Below, piece after piece: positions 1 to 9,417 of a stretch of 64,000 nt of DNA. The position numbers and the translations under genes were made by a program. The DNA is from JADKFD01 sp050250665. Its GTDB lineage: Bacteria > Pseudomonadota > Gammaproteobacteria > Xanthomonadales > SZUA-5. Numbering within the stretch: position 1 is the first letter of the stretch; each line of letters starts with the position of its first letter. Location: positions 1-64,000 of the forward strand of contig JBFWOF010000033.1 of the NCBI GenBank assembly GCA_050250665.1, read 5' to 3'. The notes beneath the pieces were generated by a model. That model made no database searches and was not told the DNA's origin. It saw only the letters and a program-made list of their open reading frames with translations.

Positions 1-316
1 CTTTTCACCTTGCTTGCCTCAACGCTGCAGAAAACCCGGCGCGGCACCGCCTCAGAACCCCAACCCCGCCGCTACCCCAATTGACGTTTTACGTTTTACG
101 TTTCACCTTGCTTGCCTCAGCGCTGCAGAAAACCCGCCGCGGCACCGCCTCAGAACCCCAACCCCGCCGCTACCCCAATTGACGTTCTACGTTTCACTTT
201 TCACCTTGCTTGCCTCAGCGCTGCAGAAAACCCGGCGCGGCACCGCCTCAGAACCCCAACCCCGCCGCTACCCCAATTGACGTTTTACGTTTTACGTTTC
301 ACCTTGCTTGCCTCAG
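1..316. repeat. 98-base tandem repeat array with heptamer core
   Basis: Just over three copies of a 98-base unit; the same boundary recurs at 7, 105, 203 and 301. Each unit holds the core TTGACGTTTTACGTTTTACG, itself made of the heptamer ACGTTTT, followed by about 70 bases that are almost identical between copies. The array runs off the left edge and stops about 20 bases before the gspE stop codon. The same core, with other filler and an 84-base period, recurs between glnG and glnL (44695-45189). Frames stay open across it because 98-base units change frame, but nothing looks coding. Confidence 0.9.
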
Positions 317-338
317 AACGCCGGAAAACTCGACCCAG

Positions 339-2090
339 CTACCCTTCCTGACACACCCTCAGCACTTCCTCGATGGTCGTCAATCCGGTCAGGGCCTTGG
401 CGATGCCGTCTTCGTACATGGTGCGCATGCCCTCTTCGCGGGCCAGGGCTTCGATCTTGCCGTGGTCGGCGTGCTGCATGACCAGACGGCGGATCGGATC
501 GGTCATGGTCAGGAATTCCATGATCGTGGTCCGGCCGATGTAGCCGGTGGCGCTGCGTTCGGAAGCGACCGGGCGATGCAGATAGATCGGATCGTGGCGG
601 GTGAACTTGCGCAGCTTGTGTTCCTCGACCACTTCGGGGAGGGCCTGGTAGCGCTGGCTGGATTCGCGATCCAGACGTCGCACCAGACGCTGCGCGAGCA
701 CGCCGTTGACGGTCGAGCACATCAGATAATCGTCCACGCCCATGTCGAGCAGGCGGGTGACCGCGCCGGCGGCGTTGTTCGTATGCAGCGTCGACAGCAC
801 CAAGTGGCCGGTGAGGGCGGACTGGATGGCGATCTTGGCGGTTTCCAGATCGCGCATTTCGCCGATCATGATGATGTCCGGATCCTGACGCACGATGGAG
901 CGCAGGGCGCCGGCGAAATCGAGACCGATCTGCGGCTTGACCTGGATCTGGTTGACGCCTTCGAGCTGGTATTCGACCGGGTCTTCGACCGTGATGATCT
1001 TGACCTCGGGGGTGTTGATCTTGCTGAGCGCGGTGTACAGCGTGGTGGTCTTGCCCGAGCCGGTGGGACCGGTGACCAGCAGAATGCCGTGCGGCATCTC
1101 CAGCACATTCATGAACTTCGGCAGGAAGTCGTCGGTAAAGCCCAGTGCCTTGAAGTCCAGCACCACGCTTTCGCGATCGAGGATACGCATGACCACGCTT
1201 TCGCCGTAGCTGGTCGGCACCGTGGACACGCGCAGATCCAGCTCCTTGCCCTGCACCCGCAGCATGATGCGGCCGTCCTGCGGGAGCCGGCGCTCGGCGA
1301 TGTTGAGCTTGGCCATGATCTTGATGCGGCTGATCACCGCGGCGGTGGAACTGGCCGGCGGCGATTCGACCTCCTGGAGCACTCCGTCGATGCGGTAACG
1401 CACCTTGAGGCGGTTCTCGAAGGGTTCGATGTGGATATCACTGGCGCGCTGTTCGACCGCGCGCTGCATCACCAGATTGACCAGCCGGATCACCGGCGCT
1501 TCCGAAGCCAGATCGCGCAGGTGTTCGACGTCATCCTCGCCGCCACCCTCTTCGCCCGAGAGATTCTCGACGATGGTGCCCATGGCCGAACGCCCCTGAC
1601 CGTAGTAGCGCTCGATCAGATCATCGATTTCGGTGCGCAGACCGACCGCAATCTCGACCGGCTTGCCGGTGGCCAGAAACACGGCATCGCGGGCGTAGTC
1701 ATCCTGGGGATCGGCCACCAGCAGACGGATGGCCTGCTCGGTTTCGCCGATCGGCACAATGTGGAACTGTTTCAGGAAACGTACCGACAGGGTCACGCCG
1801 GCGGGCGGCACTTCCGGCGCGTCCTTGGCGTTGACCAGCGGCAGTTCCAGCAGCTCGCTCATGGCCTCGGCGACATCGCGCTCGGAGGCCAGACCCAGGC
1901 GAGTCAGCAGCGAGACCAGCCCGACATCGTCCTGTTCCTCATGCACCCGCCGCGCGCGCACCAGATCGGCATCCTTGAGCCTGCCCTTGCGCAGCAGAAA
2001 CTGGCAAATGCGCTCGTCGAGATGTTCGACGTCCACGGCCGTCTGCGGCAGCGGCTGGGCAGCGTGTTCGGATTCAACGATGGCATTCAC
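339..2090 (-). CDS. gspE: Type II secretion system ATPase GspE
   Basis: 583 residues. Cytoplasmic hexameric ATPase that powers pseudopilus assembly in type II secretion. The N-terminal GspE_N region covers roughly residues 20-165. The C-terminal motor has Walker A GPTGSGKTTT at 341-350, an Asp box around ITVEDPVEYQ, a Walker B-like IIMIGEMRD near 397-405 and the His box TGHLVLSTLHTN. These motifs and the phrase RRLPQDGRI fit GspE better than PilB. The four-cysteine zinc motif usual in the C-terminal part of GspE is absent: that stretch, between LVRRLDRES and GYIGRTTIMEF, has no cysteine. A membrane-protein gene lies 36 bases upstream on the same strand. No other gsp gene is visible; they could lie beyond the left edge, past the repeat array. 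Confidence 0.93.
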   Translation of the reverse strand: MNAIVESEHAAQPLPQTAVDVEHLDERICQFLLRKGRLKDADLVRARRVHEEQDDVGLVSLLTRLGLASERDVAEAMSELLELPLVNAKDAPEVPPAGVTLSVRFLKQFHIVPIGETEQAIRLLVADPQDDYARDAVFLATGKPVEIAVGLRTEIDDLIERYYGQGRSAMGTIVENLSGEEGGGEDDVEHLRDLASEAPVIRLVNLVMQRAVEQRASDIHIEPFENRLKVRYRIDGVLQEVESPPASSTAAVISRIKIMAKLNIAERRLPQDGRIMLRVQGKELDLRVSTVPTSYGESVVMRILDRESVVLDFKALGFTDDFLPKFMNVLEMPHGILLVTGPTGSGKTTTLYTALSKINTPEVKIITVEDPVEYQLEGVNQIQVKPQIGLDFAGALRSIVRQDPDIIMIGEMRDLETAKIAIQSALTGHLVLSTLHTNNAAGAVTRLLDMGVDDYLMCSTVNGVLAQRLVRRLDRESSQRYQALPEVVEEHKLRKFTRHDPIYLHRPVASERSATGYIGRTTIMEFLTMTDPIRRLVMQHADHGKIEALAREEGMRTMYEDGIAKALTGLTTIEEVLRVCQEG

Positions 2091-2126
2091 GCGTCGGGCA
2101 CTCGATGGCGGAAACAGGGGACGGGA

Positions 2127-2777
2127 TTACTGAGACTTCGTTTCGGGGCTGCTGGTTCCCACCTCGGGCAATTCACTGCCCTCGGTGGTGATCAGGCCCT
2201 GGATGAAGGCCTGATTGAACACCACCCAGAGAATGACCGGGGTGATGGCCGGCAGCACCAGATAGCCGAACTGGTAGCAGAAAGCGATGAGGTTCAGCGA
2301 CAGGCCGGCGTCGGTAATGACCCGGGAGGCCTCGTCGCCGGCCTGCAGGCCCAGACTCTTGAGCACATCAAAGACCGTGCCGAAGGTCTGCACCGCCGAC
2401 AGGATGATCACGCCCACGCCGATCTGCCACAGCCGTTGCCAGTTGCGCAGCGGCGTGGCCATGACCAGGCCTACCAGCACCGGGATGCAATAGCCGTAGA
2501 TCATCGGGTTGGCCTCAACCACCACCGCCGGCGTGCCCTGACTGGTGTCCACCCCCACCAACAGCGCCGGATCGATGGGCAGCGTGGTGATGAAGGCCAG
2601 GATATGGCGGGTCTGCTCGACGCCGGTGAACACATTGGGCAGCAGATGCTGCAGCACCCAGTTCGCCATCGAGGCGATCGGCATGACGAAGATCTGCGCG
2701 AAATAGAACCACACAAAGAAGGACAGCGGCAGCCAGAGCACCGCCAGGAACAACAGGGATTTGAGTGGACCGAACAT
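2127..2777 (-). CDS. Unrecognised inner-membrane protein, four or five TM segments
   Basis: 216 residues. I do not recognise the family. Hydrophobic segments are seen near residues 7-32, 92-106, 115-135 and 160-190, with a longer loop of about 40 residues after the first that contains TTLPIDPALLVGVD. The C-terminal 20 residues are polar and acidic. The start ATG is the first in frame, and the next gene on the strand is gspE, 36 bases downstream, so the two may be co-transcribed. A role as an accessory membrane protein of an export system is possible but unsupported by any motif I can name. Confidence 0.7.
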   Translation of the reverse strand: MFGPLKSLLFLAVLWLPLSFFVWFYFAQIFVMPIASMANWVLQHLLPNVFTGVEQTRHILAFITTLPIDPALLVGVDTSQGTPAVVVEANPMIYGYCIPVLVGLVMATPLRNWQRLWQIGVGVIILSAVQTFGTVFDVLKSLGLQAGDEASRVITDAGLSLNLIAFCYQFGYLVLPAITPVILWVVFNQAFIQGLITTEGSELPEVGTSSPETKSQ

Positions 2778-3004
2778 GTCTGGATTATGAGTAGGCTGTG
2801 CAATCAGGCGACGGATGTGTCGCGGAATCGGCCCGGCGAGGGTCGGTCATGACGAAGCTGGTGGTCGGGCAGCATTCCGACCGGGACAACGACGCCACCC
2901 GCCCTGTACCGCAGCATCGGGAGGCGCATTCTAGCCTGTGCGCGACGCCCGCTCGAATCACGGGCGCGGGCTGTGCGGCTCGGAACTGTACCGACAGCGC
3001 CCGT

Positions 3005-6000
3005 TCAAGCCACGAAAGCCCGGGCATTGCGGAACAGCCGCAACCAGGGCGAGGCGTCACCGCCCGGCGCCGCCCAGCTGAGCTGAACCCGACGGAACAC
3101 CCGTTCCGGATGCGGCATCAGGATCAGGGCGCGGCCATCGCTGCTGCAGAATCCGCTGTAACCCTCCGGCGAACCATTGGGATTGGCCGGATAAGTCTGC
3201 GCCCTGCTGCCGTCACTCTCGATGAACCGCAGTGCCGGCCGAGCCTGCGCCGGCATGGCGGCGCCGCCCCAATCGGCACGGCCCTCGCCGTGCGAGACCA
3301 CCAGCGGCAGCCGTGAACCGGCCATGCCGGCCAGCAGCACACTGGGCGAATCGAGCACTTCGACCTGCACCAGTCGGGCTTCGTACTGCTCGGAATGATT
3401 GCGCAGGAAGCGCGGCCAGCCTTCGGCACCGGGCACCAGATCGGCCAGTCCGCTGAGCATCTGGCAGCCGTTGCAGACACCGAGAGTGAAGCTGCCGCTG
3501 TCGGCGAAGAAGCGCCGAAACTGCTCGGCCAGCTCCGGGTGGTGGGCGATGCCCTTGGCCCAGCCCTGGCCGGCGCCAAGCACGTCGCCGTAAGAAAAGC
3601 CGCCGCAGACCGCCAGACCGCGGAAATCGGCCAGGCGCCGACGACCGCTCTCCAGATCGCTGACATGGACGTCGATGGCATCGAAGCCGGCGCGCACGAA
3701 GGCGGCCGCCATTTCCAGCTGACCGTTGACGCCCTGCTCGCGCAGGATCGCCACGCGCGGCCGGGCGCCACGAGCGATGTAGGGCGCGGCAATATCCTCA
3801 TCGACATCGAAACTGGGGGCTTCGACCAGACCGGGCGTGCGGTAGTTTCGCAGCCGCTCGAATTCCTGGTCGGCACTGTCGGGATTGTCGCGCTCGCGCT
3901 GGATCCGCCAGGAAGTCTCGCCCCAGGCCGCCAGCAGGTCCGCCATGTCGGCCTCGAACACCGGGCTTCCGGCGGCGTGCACGCGCAGCCGGGCGTGGTC
4001 GGCGGCCACACCGATGCGGCGCAGGCGCGGGCCCAGACCGGCGGCGGCGGCGCTCGCCTGCAGTGCATCCAGATCCGAACCGGCCACCTCGATCAGCACG
4101 CCGAGCTCTTCGTTGAACAGCTCGGCCAGCAGATCGGCCTCGCTGCCGAGGTCCAACTCCAGCCCAAGACGCGCGGCGAAAGCCATTTCCAGCGCCGCCA
4201 CGATCAAGCCACCATCGCTGCGATCGTGCCAGGCCAGAATTCGGCCGCTGGCCTTCTCGGCGGCCAGCCATTCCAGACCGCGACGGAATTCGAGCGGATC
4301 ATCCAAATCCGGCGCCACATCGCCGATCACGCCATGCACCTGGGCCAGCACGCTGCCCCCGAGTCGGCGACCGCCACCCAGATCGAGCAGCAGCAAGGCG
4401 GCGCTGCCGTCGCGAACCTTGAGTTCGGGCGTCAGCGTGCCACGCACATCGGCAATCGGCGCGAAGGCGCTGATGATCAGGGAGATCGGCGCCCGCGTGC
4501 GGCAGTCACTGCCATCGGCATCGCGCCACTGGGCGCGCATCGACAGCGAGTCCTTGCCCACCGGGATCCCCAGGCCCAGGGCCGGGCAGAGCTCGCGGCC
4601 GACGGCCTCGACCGCCGCGTAGAGCGCGCCGTCCATCTGCGGATCGCCGACCGCAGCCATCCAGTTGGCCGACAGCTTGACCTGCTCCAGGGCCGCCACC
4701 GGCGCCGCATAGAGATTGGTCAGCGCCTCGCCCACGGCCATGCGCGCAGCGGCCCGGGCGTCCAGCACCGCCAGCGGCGTGCGCTCGCCCATGCACATGG
4801 CTTCGCCACTGTAGCCCTCGAAATCGGCCAGCGTGACCGCCACATCGGCCACCGGCGTCTGCCAGGGGCCGACCATCTGGTCTCGGTGGCTGAGGCCACC
4901 GACCGTGCGATCGCCGATGGTGATCAGGAACTGCTTGCTGGCCACGGCCGGAAAGCGCAGCACCCGCAGCAGCGCCTCCAGCGGCTTGATGGCGGCCAGA
5001 TCCAGCGTCACACCGGCCTGCGGCTGATGGCTGAGCGCCTGCCGGTGCATCTTCGGGGCCTTGCCGAAAAGCACATCCATCGGCAGATCGATGACCTTGG
5101 TGTCGCCCAGCTGCACGCTCAGATGCTCGACCGCCGTTGCCGTGCCGACCGCGGCATAGAGGCAGCGCTCGCGCTCGGCCAGTTCGATGAATTGCGGCAG
5201 GCTCTGCGGCCGCAGGCCGAGCACGTAACGCTCCTGGGCCTCGTTGCACCAGATCTGCATCGGGCTCATGCCCGGATCGTCGTTGAGCACCGCGCCCAGA
5301 TCGATGCGGCCACCGACGCCGCTGTCGTGCAGCAGTTCCGGGATGGCATTGGACAGGCCGCCGGCGCCGACATCATGGATGCTGACGATGGGATTGGCCT
5401 CGCCCAGCGCGATGCAGCGGTCGATGACCTCCTGACAGCGCCGCTCCATCTCCGGGTTGTCGCGCTGCACCGAGGCGAAATCGCGCGCGGCGCTGCCGAT
5501 GCCGCTGGCCTGGGAGGAGGCCGCACCACCGCCAAGGCCGATCAGCATGGCCGGACCACCGAGCACGATGACGATATCGCCCTCCTGCAGCAGTCGCTTA
5601 TCGACATCTCCGGCACGCACGCTGCCCAGACCGCCGGCGATCATGATCGGCTTGTCATAGGCGTAGCCCTGATCCAGCCGATCGGGGAAATGCTCGAAAG
5701 TGCGGAAATAGCCACCCAGGGCCGGGCGTCCGAATTCATTGTTGAAGGCGGCGGCGCCGATCGGCCCTTCGACCATGATGCGACGGGCGCTGGCCAGATG
5801 CTGCGGCAGTGGCCGCGGCTGCTCCCAGGGCTGCGGCGCATCGGCAAAACGCAGATGCGAGACGGTGAACCCGGTCAATCCGGCTTTGGGCCGCGCGCCG
5901 CGACCGGTTGCGCCCTCGTCGCGAATCTCACCGCCGGCGCCCGTTGCGGCACCCGCATGCGGCGCGATCGCCGTCGGGTGATTGTGGGTCTCGACCTTGA

Positions 6001-6847
6001 TCGCCAGGTGCACCGGTTCGGCGACAGCGCGATAGAGACCCTGAGCGTCGGCATAGAAGCGTTGACCGACATGCCCGGCCAGCACGGCGGCATTGTCCTT
6101 GTACGCCACCAGCGTGCCCTGCGGCGTGCTGGCGTGGGTGTGCTTGATATGGCCAAACAGGCTGGAGCTCTGGTCGATGCCGTCGATGGTCCAGCTGGCA
6201 TTGAAGACCTTGTGCCGGCAATGCTCGGAATTGGCCTGCGCGAACATCATCAGCTCGGCATCGCTGGCGGCTCGCCCGAGCTCGGCGTAGCGGGCGGCGA
6301 GGTATTCCAGCTCATCCTCGCTCAGCGCCAACCCCAGGCGCTGATTGGCCTCGGTCAGCGCCGGCAGATCGGAGGCCACCTGGACCAGCGGGGCTGCCAC
6401 CGGATGCCGGTGCAGCCCGGCGAATTCGGCCGGATCGCGCAACACGCTCTGGGTCATCGGATCGTGCAGCAGGGCTTCAACCTGCTCGGCCTGCGCCGGC
6501 TGCTCTGGCCACTGCGCAAACTCATAGCGGAGCACGCGCTCGACCCGCTCCACGGCCAACCCGCAGCGATGCAGGATATCGGTGGCCTTGCTCGACCAGG
6601 GCGAGCGGGTGCCGAGGCGGGGAGCCACGTAGCGGACGACGCCAGTCGAGGCCGCTGCATCGACCGGTGCGCCCCATTGCAGCACTTCCGCCAGCTGCGC
6701 GTCACTGATCTGTGGCGCCACGCCGAAAGCAATGAAGGTCTCGCTGACGGCAGTGAGCCGCGCAGCCAGCGGCGCCAGCCGCTGATTCAGCGCATCAAGT
6801 CGAAAGCGGGAGAGGGCCGCAGCCCCTGGAATCGAGCGAATCGGCAT
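3005..6847 (-). CDS. purL: Phosphoribosylformylglycinamidine synthase PurL
   Basis: 1280 residues, the large single-chain form of FGAM synthase. It catalyses the fourth step of purine synthesis, using ATP and glutamine to convert FGAR to FGAM. Motifs include VETHNHPTAIAPHAGAATG near residue 290, glycine-rich LGGGAASS, a DPGMSPMQIWCNEAQE segment and, in the C-terminal glutaminase domain, the nucleophile loop GVCNGCQML with the His-Glu pair in MPHPERVF. The start MPIRSIPGAAALSRFRL aligns with the usual N terminus; a longer frame from 6931 adds 28 residues of low likelihood. It follows dsbC on the same strand, with a strong hairpin just past the dsbC stop, so it probably has its own promoter. 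Confidence 0.97.
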   Translation of the reverse strand: MPIRSIPGAAALSRFRLDALNQRLAPLAARLTAVSETFIAFGVAPQISDAQLAEVLQWGAPVDAAASTGVVRYVAPRLGTRSPWSSKATDILHRCGLAVERVERVLRYEFAQWPEQPAQAEQVEALLHDPMTQSVLRDPAEFAGLHRHPVAAPLVQVASDLPALTEANQRLGLALSEDELEYLAARYAELGRAASDAELMMFAQANSEHCRHKVFNASWTIDGIDQSSSLFGHIKHTHASTPQGTLVAYKDNAAVLAGHVGQRFYADAQGLYRAVAEPVHLAIKVETHNHPTAIAPHAGAATGAGGEIRDEGATGRGARPKAGLTGFTVSHLRFADAPQPWEQPRPLPQHLASARRIMVEGPIGAAAFNNEFGRPALGGYFRTFEHFPDRLDQGYAYDKPIMIAGGLGSVRAGDVDKRLLQEGDIVIVLGGPAMLIGLGGGAASSQASGIGSAARDFASVQRDNPEMERRCQEVIDRCIALGEANPIVSIHDVGAGGLSNAIPELLHDSGVGGRIDLGAVLNDDPGMSPMQIWCNEAQERYVLGLRPQSLPQFIELAERERCLYAAVGTATAVEHLSVQLGDTKVIDLPMDVLFGKAPKMHRQALSHQPQAGVTLDLAAIKPLEALLRVLRFPAVASKQFLITIGDRTVGGLSHRDQMVGPWQTPVADVAVTLADFEGYSGEAMCMGERTPLAVLDARAAARMAVGEALTNLYAAPVAALEQVKLSANWMAAVGDPQMDGALYAAVEAVGRELCPALGLGIPVGKDSLSMRAQWRDADGSDCRTRAPISLIISAFAPIADVRGTLTPELKVRDGSAALLLLDLGGGRRLGGSVLAQVHGVIGDVAPDLDDPLEFRRGLEWLAAEKASGRILAWHDRSDGGLIVAALEMAFAARLGLELDLGSEADLLAELFNEELGVLIEVAGSDLDALQASAAAAGLGPRLRRIGVAADHARLRVHAAGSPVFEADMADLLAAWGETSWRIQRERDNPDSADQEFERLRNYRTPGLVEAPSFDVDEDIAAPYIARGARPRVAILREQGVNGQLEMAAAFVRAGFDAIDVHVSDLESGRRRLADFRGLAVCGGFSYGDVLGAGQGWAKGIAHHPELAEQFRRFFADSGSFTLGVCNGCQMLSGLADLVPGAEGWPRFLRNHSEQYEARLVQVEVLDSPSVLLAGMAGSRLPLVVSHGEGRADWGGAAMPAQARPALRFIESDGSRAQTYPANPNGSPEGYSGFCSSDGRALILMPHPERVFRRVQLSWAAPGGDASPWLRLFRNARAFVA

Positions 6848-6928
6848 CGGGGCGGTAGCGCAGTCAGGGCCGGCGGATGATACAGGGCCAGACGCCCGTG
6901 CAAGAACGCGGCCCGATCCAGCGGCGCA

Positions 6929-6953
6929 CACCGGGCGGCAGCGCCGCCCGGTG
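6929..6953 (-). terminator. Hairpin after dsbC
   Basis: Perfect 11-base-pair GC-rich stem, CACCGGGCGGC pairing with GCCGCCCGGTG around an AGC loop, placed 9 bases past the dsbC stop and about 80 bases before the purL start. There is no T tract after it on the minus strand, so it could be an inefficient or factor-assisted terminator, or simply a processing and stability hairpin. Confidence 0.55.
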
Positions 6954-6961
6954 GAACCGGA

Positions 6962-7714
6962 TTACTTGCTCTTGTCGGCCTCAGCGGCGACAGCGGCCTC
7001 GGCGGCCATCAGACGCTGTTCCAGCTGGTCCGGCGTCACGTAGCCCGGGGCCACGTTGCCGTCCGGGAGCACCAGCGTGGGCGTGCCGGTGACACCCAGC
7101 TGCTGTCCGAGCTGGTACTGCGACTCCACCGGATTGATGCAGGTGGCATTACCCGGATCTTCGCCAGCCTTGGCCTTGGTCAGGGTGCCCTGCTGGTCCT
7201 TGTTGCACCAGGTCGCGACCGCCTTGCGGTAGGAATCGGAACCAACGCCGGCGCGCGGGAACAGCATGTACTCGATCTGGATGCCGCGATCGTTGTACTC
7301 GGCCATGTGCTTGTGCAGCTCGCGGCAATAGCCGCAATCGATGTCGGTGAACACCGCCACCTTGTGCTTCACCTCGCCCTTGGGCTTGAAGATGATGCGC
7401 TGGCTCTCCGGCGCCTGCGCCAGCAGGTCCTTGCGCAGTTCCGATCGACGCTGCTCGGTCAGATCGAGTTTCTGCGGGATGTCCAGAATCATGCCCTGGA
7501 CCAGATATTTGCCATCGCCCGTGACATAGACCACCTGTCCCGGAACGGTCACTTCGTAAAGACCGTCGATCGGCGCCGCACGGATCTCATCGACCCGGAT
7601 GTCCGGATTCAGCGTTTTCAGCGCCGACCGGATGACGTCGTCGGGCTTGTCCTGTGCCGCCACTTGAGCGCTCGCGAGAATGCCCACGGCCGCCACCCAG
7701 AACCAATTACGCAT
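6962..7714 (-). CDS. dsbC: Thiol:disulfide interchange protein DsbC
   Basis: 250 residues. Periplasmic disulfide isomerase that reshuffles wrong disulfides and is kept reduced by DsbD, which is encoded at 19904-22132. Residues 1-20 form a signal peptide ending AQVAAQ. An N-terminal dimerisation domain runs to about residue 85. The thioredoxin fold carries the active site FTDIDCGYCRELH near 125-135 and the cis-proline loop TGTPTLVLPDG. Two further cysteines, in ATWCNKD and NATCINP, match the second structural disulfide of DsbC. The C-terminal tail is alanine- and lysine-rich. Its long upstream region (7715-8519) is filled with repeats. Confidence 0.95.
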   Translation of the reverse strand: MRNWFWVAAVGILASAQVAAQDKPDDVIRSALKTLNPDIRVDEIRAAPIDGLYEVTVPGQVVYVTGDGKYLVQGMILDIPQKLDLTEQRRSELRKDLLAQAPESQRIIFKPKGEVKHKVAVFTDIDCGYCRELHKHMAEYNDRGIQIEYMLFPRAGVGSDSYRKAVATWCNKDQQGTLTKAKAGEDPGNATCINPVESQYQLGQQLGVTGTPTLVLPDGNVAPGYVTPDQLEQRLMAAEAAVAAEADKSK

Positions 7715-7916
7715 CGCTGTCTCCTCGTTGAATGATCTGACCGGAACTCCGGCCTGAAGCGGAATGACCGCCCTGACCGGGCAAAGTTCCGCCCTGGGGA
7801 AAATTATTTACATCGGCCGCGAAAACTGAGCGCGTCCGCGTGAAGTTGTCGTCAACCCCCTGACACTGGGCCCGGCCAATTTGAGGGCACCAGGGCACGC
7901 AAGATCAAGAGCTCTC

Positions 7917-8467
7917 GACGAACCCATGTCGCAAGTTGTTGATGCGTCATTGCGAGGAGCGCAGCGACGGCTTCGTCCATTGGTAGGAGCGCCTTCACGG
8001 CGCGACCGGCGACGCGGCGGAACATCACCCCGGTCGCGACGCGAGGTCGCTCCTACAGCAGAGGCGGCTTCTCGTAGGAGCGCCTTCACGGCGCGACCGG
8101 CGACGCCGCGGGACATCACTCCCGGTCGCGACGCGAGGTCGCTCCTACAGCAGAGGCGGCTTCTCGTAGGAGCGCCTTCACGGCGCGACCGGCGACGCGG
8201 CGGGCATTAATCACCCCCGGTCGCGACGCGAGGTCGCTCCTACAGCAGACGGGGCTTCTCGTAGGAGCGCCTTCACGGCGCGACCGGCGACGCCGCGGGA
8301 CATCACTCCCGGTCGCGACGCGAGGTCGCTCCTACAGCAGAGGCGGCTTCTCGTAGGAGCGCCTTCACGGCGTGACCGGCGACGCCGCGGGACATCACCC
8401 CCGGTCGTGACGCGAGGTCGCTCCTACATTCAGCTTGTGGTTCATGGCCAGTCGGCAGTGTCGGGCC
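7917..8467. repeat. Composite repeat element, long version
   Basis: This block opens with CGAACCCATGTCGCAAG...TGATGCGTCATTGCGAGG and closes with GTTCATGGCCAGTCGGCAGT. The same opening and closing sequences, with a few changes, frame a much shorter element at 49874-50030. Here the interior is five GTAGGAGCG hairpins; there it is a CATTGCGAGGAGCG element. The rest of the gap from 7715 to 7916 holds the presumed dsbC promoter, but I see no clear consensus. Confidence 0.75.
7983..8427. repeat. Five tandem GTAGGAGCG hairpin units
   Basis: Five copies at 7983-8056, 8074-8148, 8166-8243, 8261-8335 and 8353-8427, separated by near-identical 17-base linkers (AGCAGAGGCGGCTTCTC). Each copy begins GTAGGAGCGCCTTCACGGCG and ends GCGAGGTCGCTCCTAC, so its ends pair, and an inner CGCGACCGG/CCGGTCGCG pair extends the fold. 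The third copy has a small insertion (GCATTAATC). A single related copy lies at 42934. These are REP-like elements with no reading frame. Confidence 0.9.
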
Positions 8468-8519
8468 GATACCGGTGGTTCGCAATGAGGCTCACTACGC
8501 GTGCCCTCGTGCCGACCCA

Positions 8520-9215
8520 CTACGACCCCGCCAGCGGCACCGGCGCGAGGACCTGGATCAGGACGGCGGCAAAATGACAGACGCTGCCGACGATCACAAA
8601 ACCGTGCCAGATGGCGTGGGCATAGGGCACGCGACGGCTCAGGTAAAACACCGTGCCCGCGGTGTAGGCGATGCCACCGGCCAGCAGCCAGGCAAAGGCC
8701 GATTGCGGCAGCGCCCGCATCACCGGATCGATGGCGATGACCACCAGCCAGCCCATGGCGATGTAGATGCCGGTCGACAGCCACTTGAAACGCCCGGTGA
8801 AGTACAGCTTGAAAACGATGCCAGCGATGGCCAGCCCCCAGATCAGTCCGAACAGGGTCCAGCCCCAGGAGCCGCGCAGGCTGGTCAGGGTGAACGGGGT
8901 ATAGGTACCGGCGATCAGCACGTAGATCATGCAGTGATCAAAGACCTTGAGCTTGGCCTTGGTCGGCAGGTGGCGGACGGCGTGATAGAGCGTAGACGCC
9001 AGATACAGCAGCAGCAGTGAGGCGCTGTAGACCGAAGCGCCGATGACCGCCCAGCGATCGCCATAGATCGAAGCCAGCGTGATCAGTACCGCGCCGGCAG
9101 CCAGCGCCACCACGGCGCCGACGCCATGGGTCAGGGCATTCAGCCACTCCTCCAGATGCAGTCGATCGCCCGCGGTGCTGGGCGCCTCGGCAGACTGCGA
9201 TGTTTGCTGGCTCAT
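8520..9215 (-). CDS. Hemolysin III family membrane protein
   Basis: 231 residues from the start MSQQTSQSAEAP; the frame is open further upstream to 9485 but that part lacks family features. Seven hydrophobic segments follow a polar N terminus of about 27 residues. The conserved polar residues of the HlyIII/PAQR superfamily are present: serine and histidine in STLYHAV, aspartate and histidine in FDHCMIY, and the C-terminal pair in HAIWHGFVIVGSVCHF. Members are integral membrane proteins with presumed metal-dependent hydrolase activity. A haemolytic role is not established for most of them and should not be assumed here. Confidence 0.88.
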   Translation of the reverse strand: MSQQTSQSAEAPSTAGDRLHLEEWLNALTHGVGAVVALAAGAVLITLASIYGDRWAVIGASVYSASLLLLYLASTLYHAVRHLPTKAKLKVFDHCMIYVLIAGTYTPFTLTSLRGSWGWTLFGLIWGLAIAGIVFKLYFTGRFKWLSTGIYIAMGWLVVIAIDPVMRALPQSAFAWLLAGGIAYTAGTVFYLSRRVPYAHAIWHGFVIVGSVCHFAAVLIQVLAPVPLAGS

Positions 9216-9417
9216 GGCGGGCGCCTCATTGGCAAGGCTCGAAGGGTGCGCTGAATCGGCCAAAGAGGTCAATCGGCGCGGCGTCGGAGGCAGCCCCCTG
9301 TTCAGCCATCTGGACCTTTTCAAGCCTGAACAGGTGGGCCCGCAGATGCAGCCATGCTCGCTGTACCCGCTCTCTAACCGATAGACTCTGCGCCCCGTAC
9401 CTGGATGAATCGATGAC

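Noticed and set aside
1..316. Possible CRISPR array
   Set aside because: The sequences between cores are nearly identical to each other, unlike spacers, and no cas genes are present.
210..2852. 880-residue open frame on the plus strand
   Set aside because: Antisense to gspE and the membrane protein gene; its composition (runs of Asp, His, Gln, Leu) is the shadow of GC-rich codons and it starts in repeat DNA.
3395..6880. 1161-residue open frame on the plus strand
   Set aside because: Antisense across purL, no domain recognisable, typical third-position GC shadow.
8520..9215. Calling the HlyIII-family gene a toxin
   Set aside because: The family name is historical; the visible residues indicate a membrane hydrolase-like superfamily, and nothing here supports cytolysis.
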